Of a stretch of 7,728 nucleotides of DNA, positions 1 through 6,711 are shown in pieces. Under the pieces are notes generated by a model. That model had not been told where the DNA came from. It searched no databases and saw only the letters and a list, made by a program, of their open reading frames with translations. Positions within the stretch are counted from its first letter, which is position 1, and each line of letters begins with the position of its first letter. This DNA comes from an uncultured Desulfovibrionaceae bacterium (lineage in GTDB: Bacteria > Desulfobacterota > Desulfovibrionia > Desulfovibrionales > Desulfovibrionaceae): the NCBI GenBank assembly GCA_947074125.1, contig CAMTOM010000059.1, positions 1 to 7,728 of the forward strand. The letters are read 5' to 3'. The translations under genes and the position numbers were made by a program.

Positions 1-2118
1 AAGCGCATCCGCCCACTTACGAACGTCCTTCATGCCCGCCAGCACTTTTTCACAATAAAACACAGCCTGCCGCAACATATTCCCTTCCCTGTCCACTTCA
101 GCCAGCATTTCTTCAAGCGCGAGAACGGCTTTTTGCATGTGACGCAAATATTCTGTCACATCATCCAGCGTCACAGAACGAAACTCCTTGCCTATCGCCT
201 GCATGGAAACACATGTAGAAGCGAGTTCTCCCTGATAGCGCATTCCTGCGGGAAAAATACTCGTACGCGCCATGCGCACAACCAGCTCTGCTTCTGTGCG
301 GATTGTTTTGCAATATTGATCCAGATAAATTTCCTGACGGGCCTTCAGCTCCGCACGACTCAGAACGCCCTGACTTTCATAAAGCGTCACGGTTTCTTCA
401 CGTGTCATCTCCGGCATGGCTTCTGGCGTTGTGCGTAAATTGGGCAGACCGCGCCGCTCAGCTTCTTTATGCCATATATCAGAATAGCCATCACCATTGA
501 AAATAACCGCGCTGTGCTCATCAATAATATGTTCAATCAGCGTTTGAACAGATTCATTCAGCGTCTTGCCGCTCTGGATATTTTTCTCCAGCCAGTCCGC
601 AGCGTACGCCAGAGAATCCGCCATCATGGTATTTAAAGCTGTCAGTGGGCCAGCCGCAGACTGTCCGGAACCAACGGCACGAAATTCAAAGCGGTTTCCG
701 GTAAAGGCAATGGGGCTTGTCCGGTTACGATCGCCTGGATCAGCGGGCAGAGGCGGCAAGGTATCCACACCGATATTCATGATACGCTTGCCTTTGCTTG
801 AACCCTGTACTTTGCCTGCACGGAATTGTTCAAACACGTCAGAAAGCTGATCTCCCAAAAACATGGACATGATTGCCGGAGGCGCTTCATGAGCTCCCAG
901 ACGGTGATCATTGCTTGCAGAGGCAACCGTCGCACGCAAATGCCCGCTATGCTTGTGTACAGCCCGAATCATCGCGGCACAGAATACTAAAAATTTGGCA
1001 TTGGATTCTGGCGTTTCTCCTGGATTAAAAAGACTCCCCAGTTCCGCATTGCCTATGGAATAGTTCAAATGCTTGCCAGAACCGTTGATTCCCTGAAATG
1101 GCTTTTCGTGCAGAAGACACTTGAGACCATAGCGCTTGGCGACATTACGCAGGGTCGCCATAATCACATGGTTATGGTCAATTGCCAGATTGCCCGCTTC
1201 AAAGATGGGAGCGATTTCATACTGGCTGGGGGCAACCTCATTATGGCGTGTGCTCACGGGAACACCAAGCTTGTACAGTTCCCACTCAGCTTCCATCATA
1301 AAGGAGAGTACCCGTTGGGGGATAACGCCAAAATACTGATCACTAAATTCCTGTCCCTTGGCGGGGCGGGCACCAAAGAGACTGCGCCCTGCAATCTGAA
1401 GATCTGGACGGGCAAAATTAAAATTGGCATCAATTAAAAAGTATTCCTGCTCCAGACCTGCATACGATACCACAGGCAGCTTTGGTTCCACACCAAAGAG
1501 ACTCAAAACACGTTTTGCTTCACGATTCAATGCCTGATTGGCGCGCAGAAGCGGTGTTTTCTTGTCCAGCACAACCCCCGTCCAGGAAAGGAATACGGAG
1601 GGGATGCACAGGAACGTGCCATTGGGGTTTTCCATAATATAGGCAGGGCTGGTCACGTCCCATGCGGTATAGCCACGCGCCTCAAAAGTGGAACGCAAGC
1701 CCCCTGAAGGGAAGCTTGAACCATCCGCTTCACCCTGAATCAGCATGGCGCCTGAAAATTCTGCGAGCACACCGCCAGAGCCGTCAGGAATCAAAAAGCT
1801 ATCATGCTTTTCGGCAGTTTGTCCGGTAAGGGGGTAAAAGATATGCGTATAATGTGTCGCGCCCTTTTCAATAGCCCAGTCTTTCATCACAGCGGCAACA
1901 GTATTGGCAATGGAGGGATCCATACGTTCCCCCAGATCCATCGTTTTGCGCAGTGACTTATAAATGTCGCGCGGCAGACGCTGACGCATCACACGATCAT
2001 CAAAAACATTACATCCAAAGATTTCCTGGGGTTTTGCCGTAATGAAATTATGGGCAGACTGTGGGCGATAGGTAGTGATCGCCTGGATAGCATTACTACG
2101 CGCATTTTTCACACTCAT
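1..2118 (-). CDS. glnN: Type III glutamine synthetase, C-terminus cut by window edge
   Basis: ATP-dependent, cytoplasmic conversion of glutamate and ammonia to glutamine, the main ammonia-assimilation step. The frame is open from ATG at 2118 to base 1, giving 706 codons with no stop. The family is roughly 700-730 residues, so only a short tail should be missing. The N-terminal GSIII domain is clear (IFGCNVFDDRVMRQRLP, about residues 33-49, then a region rich in YTHIFYPLTG). The catalytic core shows GLEQEYFLID near 220 (metal-binding glutamates), NEVAPSQYE near 293, GINGSGKHLNYS near 344 and the type III signature NRFEFRAVGS near 476. Start choice is firm: CAGGAG lies six bases upstream. The gene follows an FKBP isomerase on the same strand, but an intrinsic terminator between them suggests separate transcription. 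No adenylylation-type GSI features were seen. Identification is very secure. Confidence 0.96.
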   Translation of the reverse strand, partial: MSVKNARSNAIQAITTYRPQSAHNFITAKPQEIFGCNVFDDRVMRQRLPRDIYKSLRKTMDLGERMDPSIANTVAAVMKDWAIEKGATHYTHIFYPLTGQTAEKHDSFLIPDGSGGVLAEFSGAMLIQGEADGSSFPSGGLRSTFEARGYTAWDVTSPAYIMENPNGTFLCIPSVFLSWTGVVLDKKTPLLRANQALNREAKRVLSLFGVEPKLPVVSYAGLEQEYFLIDANFNFARPDLQIAGRSLFGARPAKGQEFSDQYFGVIPQRVLSFMMEAEWELYKLGVPVSTRHNEVAPSQYEIAPIFEAGNLAIDHNHVIMATLRNVAKRYGLKCLLHEKPFQGINGSGKHLNYSIGNAELGSLFNPGETPESNAKFLVFCAAMIRAVHKHSGHLRATVASASNDHRLGAHEAPPAIMSMFLGDQLSDVFEQFRAGKVQGSSKGKRIMNIGVDTLPPLPADPGDRNRTSPIAFTGNRFEFRAVGSGQSAAGPLTALNTMMADSLAYAADWLEKNIQSGKTLNESVQTLIEHIIDEHSAVIFNGDGYSDIWHKEAERRGLPNLRTTPEAMPEMTREETVTLYESQGVLSRAELKARQEIYLDQYCKTIRTEAELVVRMARTSIFPAGMRYQGELASTCVSMQAIGKEFRSVTLDDVTEYLRHMQKAVLALEEMLAEVDREGNMLRQAVFYCEKVLAGMKDVRKWADAL

Positions 2119-2124
2119 AATCGA

Positions 2125-2157
2125 CTCCTGACATTCGTGATTCACACTTTTTATATA
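2125..2157 (-). promoter_or_regulatory. glnN ribosome binding site and possible -10 element
   Basis: On the minus strand a strong Shine-Dalgarno CAGGAG (2130 down to 2125) sits six bases before the glnN ATG and fixes its start. Upstream, TATATAAA (2157 down to 2150) is a plausible -10 box, which would give a leader of about 25 bases. No good -35 hexamer is found 16-18 bases further upstream; that stretch is taken up by the terminator of the preceding gene. A sigma-54 site was looked for, since nitrogen genes often use one, but GG-N10-GC is not met here. The RBS is certain; the promoter is tentative. Confidence 0.45.
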
Positions 2158-2166
2158 CGCACCATG

Positions 2167-2194
2167 AAAAAACGGGCATATTCACATATGCCCG
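2167..2194 (-). terminator. Rho-independent terminator after the FKBP isomerase gene
   Basis: A perfect 8-bp inverted repeat, CGGGCATA / TATGCCCG, with a 6-base loop is followed on the minus strand by six T residues (2172 down to 2167). It begins 18 bases after the isomerase stop codon. There is no T-run on the plus-strand side, so it acts leftward only. It separates the isomerase transcript from glnN. Confidence 0.9.
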
Positions 2195-2212
2195 CTGTCG
2201 TTGACAAGCAAA

Positions 2213-2638
2213 CTATTTCGCTTCCAGTATTTCAATTTCAAAGGTCAGGGTTTTCCCCGCCAGAGGATGATTGGCATCCAAGGTGATCTCAGTGTCTGTT
2301 ACTTCAGTAATCGTAACATCCATCCGTCCACCTTCTTCATTGGAAAGCTGCAATGGCAAGCCCACTACTGGAGAAATGTGATCAGGCACCTGAGCCCGAT
2401 CCACAGTGAAAATCAGCTCAGGATCTGCATTCCCATACGCATTTTCAGGAGCGATCTCCACAGTAACCGTGTCACCAACCTCACGCCCTTTCACGGCACT
2501 TTCAAAGCCAGGAATGAGCTGACCCTGACCAAGGGTAAACTCAAGGGGATCACGTTCACGGGAAGAATCGAATACAAAGCCATCTTGCAATGTACCAGTA
2601 TAGTGCACGCGCACGGCATCGCCATCTTTTATAGGCAT
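2213..2638 (-). CDS. FKBP-type peptidyl-prolyl cis-trans isomerase, SlyD-like
   Basis: Catalyses cis-trans isomerisation of prolyl bonds and, in SlyD-like members, acts as a folding chaperone in the cytoplasm. The 141-residue protein has no signal peptide or membrane segment. The FKBP part is seen at both ends: VHYTGTLQDGFVFDSS (11-26, with Tyr13 and Asp24), GQLIPGFESAVKGREVGD (39-56) and the AYG turn (67-69), closing with LTFEIEILEAK (131-141). Residues of about 72-122 form the 'insert in flap' chaperone domain that distinguishes the SlyD group from plain FKBPs. It lacks the histidine/cysteine-rich metal-binding tail of E. coli SlyD, so a nickel-metallochaperone role is not supported. GGAG six bases before the ATG supports this start. 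It is divergent from lysA and ends just before a strong terminator. No gene symbol is assigned because slyD would imply the missing tail. Confidence 0.93.
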   Translation of the reverse strand: MPIKDGDAVRVHYTGTLQDGFVFDSSRERDPLEFTLGQGQLIPGFESAVKGREVGDTVTVEIAPENAYGNADPELIFTVDRAQVPDHISPVVGLPLQLSNEEGGRMDVTITEVTDTEITLDANHPLAGKTLTFEIEILEAK

Positions 2639-2900
2639 AATTTACTCCAGTATAAAATTTGTTCTCCACACAAACACGCAGAGCCTAGAAAGTCAACGAA
2701 ATAACAGCAAACAAACAAAATCTCCTTCTTGCCCAATATAATATTCTTATATTTCAATCCCTTCTTTCCCATTTCATTTTGCATATCCCATTACCAGTAA
2801 ATTTTTACACATGAAGCTCCCCCTCTTCCCTTGACAGCAGAAGTCATGTGATTAACAACTAGCATGTTTTTCAAAAATATCCCGAACGAGGTCACATCAT
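2639..2900. other. Divergent intergenic region between the isomerase gene and lysA
   Basis: This AT-rich stretch must hold the start signals of both flanking genes. Visible are the isomerase RBS at its left end, the lysA RBS (GAGGT, 2888-2892) at its right end, a run of A/T-rich hexamers around 2735-2755 including a plus-strand TATAAT (2737-2742) without a matching -35, and a TTGACA at 2831. I see no hairpin with a T-run and no recognisable lysine riboswitch, although the gene downstream is a lysine biosynthesis gene. No convincing small gene was found. Confidence 0.7.
2831..2858 (+). promoter_or_regulatory. Possible sigma-70 promoter of lysA operon
   Basis: A perfect -35 hexamer TTGACA (2831-2836) lies about 65 bases before the lysA start. 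At a 16-base spacing the -10 would be TAACAA (2853-2858), a poor match with only three of six consensus bases. The position suits a leader of about 35 bases. A weak -10 next to a perfect -35 could mean an activator is needed, or that the hexamer is chance. Confidence 0.4.
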
Positions 2901-4196
2901 ATGGCAAATGTCCGCTCAACCTATACCGACAAGCTTCAGTTTTTTGGAAACAACACGCCTCAAGAACTTGTCCAGCGTTTTGGCTCTCCTCTTTATGTAT
3001 ATAATGAAAACATTTTGCGGACGCGCTGTCGTGATCTCAAAAATCTTTCCACGCACCCTAAATACAATGTCAACTATTCGGCAAAAGCCAATACCAATAT
3101 TCACCTCTTGCGCATTATTCATCAGGAAGGTTGTGTTATCGACGCCATGAGTCCTGGTGAGTTGTATATGGATCAGCAAGCAGGATTCACATCTGATGAA
3201 ATCCTTTACATCTCCAATAATATTTCTTCAGAAGAAATGATGAATGCCATTCAGGCTGGCGTGCTCATGAGTGTGGACTCTCTTTCCCAGCTTGAACAGT
3301 ATGGACGCTTGAATCCTGGCGGCAGGGTCATGGTACGTTTCAATCCTGGCATTGGCGCAGGACACCACAAAAAAGTCATCACTGCCGGCAAGGAAACAAA
3401 GTTTGGCGTTACTCCCGACAATATGCCAGAGGTACTGCGCATCATCGCTCAATACCGCCTGCATTTTGCAGGTCTCAACCAGCACATTGGCTCGCTGTTC
3501 ATGACTCCTGAAGGCTATCTGGAAGCTGCCGCATTTCTGCTTTCACTGGCAGAAACCCTGCCCGCAGAAATTCTGCACAAACTCGAAGTTATCGACTTTG
3601 GCGGCGGCTTTGGCATCCCCTACCATAAATATGAGGGGGAAGCTCCACTGGATATCGAAACACTCGCCACAGGACTGCACGCACTGATGACAGAATGGGC
3701 TGACCGTACAGGCTATACGGGGCGTTTTCTAACAGAGCCAGGGCGATACATTGCCGCCGAGTGTGGCATTTTGCTGGGAACCACGCATTGCGTTAAAAAT
3801 AATGGCGACAATCGCTATGCGGGTACAGATCTTGGCTTCAATGTCCTTGTACGCCCTGCCATGTATGACTCTTTCCATGATGTAGAGATATATCGGGAAC
3901 AGCCCGCAACAGACGGTCCGCTCATGGAGCAATCTATTGTAGGCAATATCTGTGAAAGCGGCGACATTATCGCCAAAAAACGTCTCCTTCCAGAAATACA
4001 TGAAGGCGACATCATAGGCATGCTCGATGCGGGTGCTTATGGATATGTTATGAGCTCCCCATACAACCAGCGTCTGCGCCCTGCGGAAGTACTGATTGAT
4101 GCTCAGGGCAACGCGCACCTGATCCGCCGTCGGGAAAGCCTCGCAGATCTTATGGCTGGTTATGAAACTCCTGGGAACGGTGCAGCATCACGATAA
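2901..4196 (+). CDS. lysA: Diaminopimelate decarboxylase
   Basis: PLP-dependent enzyme that decarboxylates meso-diaminopimelate to L-lysine, the last step of bacterial lysine synthesis, in the cytoplasm. The 431-residue length fits the family. It is a fold-III (alanine racemase-like) decarboxylase: the N-terminal barrel carries the PLP lysine in YSAKANTN (Lys62), the QHIGS motif near 194 and the phosphate-binding GGGFG near 234. The C-terminal part has EPGRYIAAE near 279, the substrate-binding CESGD motif near 351 and the AYGYVMSSPYNQRLRPAE segment near 378-395. CESGD and GRY favour DAP over ornithine or arginine decarboxylase. ATG at 2901 has GAGGT eight bases upstream, and an in-frame stop at 2853 with no intervening start rules out a longer form. 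First gene of a plus-strand string; the next gene begins 20 bases later. Carboxynorspermidine decarboxylase was considered, but it is usually shorter and lacks this full motif set. Confidence 0.95.
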   Translation: MANVRSTYTDKLQFFGNNTPQELVQRFGSPLYVYNENILRTRCRDLKNLSTHPKYNVNYSAKANTNIHLLRIIHQEGCVIDAMSPGELYMDQQAGFTSDEILYISNNISSEEMMNAIQAGVLMSVDSLSQLEQYGRLNPGGRVMVRFNPGIGAGHHKKVITAGKETKFGVTPDNMPEVLRIIAQYRLHFAGLNQHIGSLFMTPEGYLEAAAFLLSLAETLPAEILHKLEVIDFGGGFGIPYHKYEGEAPLDIETLATGLHALMTEWADRTGYTGRFLTEPGRYIAAECGILLGTTHCVKNNGDNRYAGTDLGFNVLVRPAMYDSFHDVEIYREQPATDGPLMEQSIVGNICESGDIIAKKRLLPEIHEGDIIGMLDAGAYGYVMSSPYNQRLRPAEVLIDAQGNAHLIRRRESLADLMAGYETPGNGAASR

Positions 4197-4216
4197 AAAG
4201 ACTTTTTCGCTTTTCC

Positions 4217-5635
4217 GTGAAGCGCCCTGCTGCTCCGGCATCTCCGTCATCTCAGTCCTCTCCAGATCTCGCCATGACTCCTTCGGCTATCTGGCAGATG
4301 GCTTGGCCACAACTTGTGATCATGTATTTTTTCCTGTTCACATGGCTGGCAGATATCTGGACGGCAGGGCGTATCAATGCTGACGTTCAAGCGGTTCTTG
4401 GCATTATTGGGCAATGTATTGCCTTTATGCAGGTTGTTGCCACAGCAGCTTCCAGTGCGGCAACCGCAGCAATAAGCCAGTCCCTCGGCGCATTGCGCGT
4501 TAACAGGGCAAAATACTATATCCTGACAACACTTCTCCTGACACCATTTGCGGGCTTGTGTATTATCATACCTGCATTCATGGGAACAGACGATATTTTT
4601 CGCCTCCTTTGTGTTCCAGACAGCCTTCTTTCCATTATGCGCGGGTACTGGCATATCACCCTGCTCACCATCCCAGCCCAGTTTCTTCTTATGTCCAGCG
4701 CTGCCATTTTTCGCAGTGTCCGCAAAGTCAAACTTTCTCTCTGGACAGCGGGTCTAAGCTGTATCGGCAATATATTTGGCAACCTCGGCTTTGGGCTTGG
4801 TTATTTTGGGCTCCCCGCATATGGCTATTCTGGCATTGCCTGGACAACCTTCACCATGACCACCCTGGGTGCTCTGGGAAATTGTCTGCTCCTGTATGGT
4901 ACAGGCTACCTTCGCTTTGCCTTTATGCCAGACAAGCGCTGGCTCAAAAAAGGAGCTCCCTATCTTGCCCGTGTTGCTTTTCATGCTGGAGCTTCACAGT
5001 TTATCTGGAATGCGGGCTATCTCCTGATTTTTATTATTGCCGCTTCTCTGCCACATAACCCTGTTGCGGCACTGGCAGGCCTTACTGCTGGTTTGCGTGT
5101 AGAAGCCCTGCTCTTCCTGCCCGCAGTCGCTCTTAGCATGACTGTTTCTGTCATTGTGGGGAATGCCCTTGGCAAAGGACAGCCAGAAGAGGCCAAGCGT
5201 CTGGCTTTGCGCATTATTCTCATTGGTTCTTGCGCCATGAGTTTTCTGGCTCTGCTGCTCTGGCCTTTTCGCGCAGATCTTGCGGGACTTCTCGTTACCG
5301 ATCCGGCGGCACATGAGCAGGCTACCACATATTTAAGCTATAATCTGCTCGCAACACCTTTTTCCATTGCCAGCACCATTATGGGAGGTGTGATGACTGG
5401 CTCTGGAGCAGCACGTTATAACCTTTTTGTTTTTGGCTCCACATTTTGGCTTGTGCGCCTGCCTTTGGCCTGGTTGCTCGGTATTGCCATCTGGAAAAGC
5501 GCTTCTGGCATTTTTGCCGCCATGCTTGTTTCACAAATCATCCAAAGCTGCATTATGTTCTATGTACTCATGTATAGAAACTGGGCACGCTTTGCCATGA
5601 GAAAACAGGCTCCCCCCTCACACACTGCCTCTTAA
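4217..5635 (+). CDS. MATE-family (MOP superfamily) efflux transporter
   Basis: Polytopic inner-membrane protein of 472 residues with about twelve hydrophobic segments in two halves, as expected for MATE exporters, which move drugs or metabolites outward using H+ or Na+ gradients. Near the first helix it has IWQMAWPQLVIMYFF, then WTAGRINADVQAVLGIIGQ (about 49-67) and AATAAISQSLGALR, a typical first-half MATE pattern. The second half repeats this with VGNALGKGQPEEAKRLALR (about 312-330). The substrate cannot be told from sequence. The start is uncertain: GTG at 4217 is the first possible start after an in-frame stop at 4163, but neither it nor ATG at 4274 has a clear Shine-Dalgarno; ATG at 4298 is a further option. 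The gene probably depends on translation coupled to lysA. Its stop overlaps the ribosome site of the next gene. Other MOP members such as Wzx or MurJ flippases are less likely from the motifs. Confidence 0.88.
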   Translation: MKRPAAPASPSSQSSPDLAMTPSAIWQMAWPQLVIMYFFLFTWLADIWTAGRINADVQAVLGIIGQCIAFMQVVATAASSAATAAISQSLGALRVNRAKYYILTTLLLTPFAGLCIIIPAFMGTDDIFRLLCVPDSLLSIMRGYWHITLLTIPAQFLLMSSAAIFRSVRKVKLSLWTAGLSCIGNIFGNLGFGLGYFGLPAYGYSGIAWTTFTMTTLGALGNCLLLYGTGYLRFAFMPDKRWLKKGAPYLARVAFHAGASQFIWNAGYLLIFIIAASLPHNPVAALAGLTAGLRVEALLFLPAVALSMTVSVIVGNALGKGQPEEAKRLALRIILIGSCAMSFLALLLWPFRADLAGLLVTDPAAHEQATTYLSYNLLATPFSIASTIMGGVMTGSGAARYNLFVFGSTFWLVRLPLAWLLGIAIWKSASGIFAAMLVSQIIQSCIMFYVLMYRNWARFAMRKQAPPSHTAS

Positions 5636-5645
5636 GGATCTTATT

Positions 5646-6524
5646 ATGACTTGCTCTTTCACTCCCATCACACTCGATGCCACCTCCGAATACCTTCATT
5701 ATTGGGAGCAAACTCCGCAACGCTCCATAGACTATACTCTTTCCAACCTCTGGGGCTGGGCAAGGTATTACGGTCTCCAATGGGCATTTTCCCCTTCACT
5801 CTGCTGGATACGTCAGGAAAAGCCCACACCAGTTTTCTGGGCTCCCATTGGTGATTGGGAAAAAGCGGATTGGGACAAAGAACTTCCCTGGCAGTCCGGA
5901 ACACAAATTATTCGTGTTCCAGAACAGCTTGCCCATATCTGGGAAAAACATTTTTCAGGACGAATCACGCGAGAAGAAGACCGTGGACACTGGGAATATC
6001 TCTATGCACAAAAAGACCTGGCAGAACTGCCTGGAAATCGCTTCCACAAAAAGAAAAATCACGTGAATGCCTTTCTCAAAACATACGGAACACCTGACTA
6101 CCGCCCTTTTGATGGAGACTGTCTGGAAGATGTCCTGATGCTTCAGGATGAATGGTGTCAATGGCATGAATGCGCGGAATCAAATTCCCTTCAGGCTGAA
6201 AATGAAGCTATTAACAGAGTGCTCGCTCACTGGACACATCTGCCAAGCCTGACAGGAAGCGCGCTCTACGCAGAAAATCGTATTGTCGCCTTTAGCGTGG
6301 GAGAAATGCTCGACGCTCAAAATCTTGGCGTTCACTATGAAAAGGGACGTAATAGCATTCGGGGCGTTTACCAGACCATCAACATGCTTTTTGCCGCACA
6401 GGCAGGAAAAGACTGCTTATGGATTAACCGCGCTCAGGATCTCAATGAAGAAGGTTTGCGCCAAGCAAAAATGACATACTTGCCTGTCGATTTTTTGAAG
6501 AAATATATTGTTACATTTCTTTAG
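5646..6524 (+). CDS. DUF2156 protein (MprF C-terminal-like, tandem GNAT fold)
   Basis: Soluble 292-residue protein without signal peptide or membrane helices. It matches the DUF2156 / LPG_synthase_C group, the family of the catalytic domain that, in MprF, transfers lysine from Lys-tRNA to phosphatidylglycerol. The stand-alone members have no firmly known function. Key segments are YLYAQKDLAELPGNRFHKKK (118-137) followed by NHVNAFLKTY, HYEKGR near 230, and a C-terminal INRAQDLNEEGLRQAKMTY (about 260-278), all characteristic of the stand-alone branch. The N-terminal half should be the first GNAT-like lobe. Unlike MprF it has no flippase domain, but the preceding gene encodes a MOP-superfamily transporter. 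ATG at 5646 is well supported: AAGGA (5634-5638) overlaps the transporter stop codon, so coupling is likely. Family placement is good; the substrate is unknown. Confidence 0.88.
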   Translation: MTCSFTPITLDATSEYLHYWEQTPQRSIDYTLSNLWGWARYYGLQWAFSPSLCWIRQEKPTPVFWAPIGDWEKADWDKELPWQSGTQIIRVPEQLAHIWEKHFSGRITREEDRGHWEYLYAQKDLAELPGNRFHKKKNHVNAFLKTYGTPDYRPFDGDCLEDVLMLQDEWCQWHECAESNSLQAENEAINRVLAHWTHLPSLTGSALYAENRIVAFSVGEMLDAQNLGVHYEKGRNSIRGVYQTINMLFAAQAGKDCLWINRAQDLNEEGLRQAKMTYLPVDFLKKYIVTFL

Positions 6525-6551
6525 GCACTCGCCCAAATCATAGAGATGGGT

Positions 6552-6701
6552 ATGAAACGAAACCCTCTGGCACAAATAAAGACATTTATTCGTAAACCAC
6601 CAGCAGGCATAGCCTTTTTTGGCATCTGCCCAAGCTGGACGCAAAAGATATTTGGCGTTACACTTGCCAAACATTTAGCTATGACAACTCTTTTTTTCTG
6701 A
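6552..6701 (+). CDS. Candidate small protein, 49 residues, function unknown
   Basis: A short open frame fills almost all of the otherwise empty 187-base gap between the DUF2156 gene and the lipoprotein gene. It starts MKRNPLAQIKTFIRKPP and continues with AGIAFFGICPSWTQK, ending TTLFF. The first third is basic (several Lys/Arg, two prolines), and the rest is fairly hydrophobic with one Cys and one Trp. AGAG six bases before the ATG is a modest ribosome site. An in-frame ATG at 6546 is an alternative start without spacing. Its TGA (6699-6701) overlaps the GAGG ribosome site of the lipoprotein gene, just as the transporter stop does with the next gene. Placing a gene here turns an odd gap into 27- and 10-base gaps, in line with the rest of the operon. 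Against it: three ATA codons in a short frame, and no family I recognise. It could be chance. Confidence 0.45.
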   Translation: MKRNPLAQIKTFIRKPPAGIAFFGICPSWTQKIFGVTLAKHLAMTTLFF

Positions 6702-6711
6702 GGATATACAC

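Noticed and set aside
2119..2166. Sigma-54 promoter for glnN
   Set aside because: The best GG at the right place (GGTGCGTATATAAA) is not followed by GC ten bases on, so the core consensus is not met.
2201..2704. Plus-strand open frame opposite the FKBP isomerase gene
   Set aside because: The minus-strand frame matches FKBP/SlyD motifs throughout and has a good ribosome site and terminator.
2631..2726. Possible leader peptide before the isomerase: AAGGAG followed by a TTG-started frame of about 30 codons ending at the isomerase start
   Set aside because: The start is a TTG only three bases from the SD-like sequence, the product is Cys-rich and unlike anything I recognise, and the isomerase has its own good ribosome site.
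2811..2834. Seven-codon ATG frame before lysA, considered as an attenuation leader
   Set aside because: It holds only one Lys codon, no terminator hairpin follows it, and it ends inside the putative -35 element.
4558..5058. Plus-strand open frame of 166 codons inside the transporter gene
   Set aside because: It lies in another frame of a gene with clear MATE motifs, is rich in Ser, Cys and Trp, has no ribosome site and resembles no family; a shadow frame.
6651..6671. Inverted repeat TTTGGC / GCCAAA with a 9-base loop, considered as a terminator
   Set aside because: Only six pairs with little GC, and the T-run begins about 20 bases later, after a non-pairing stretch. It also lies within the candidate small gene.
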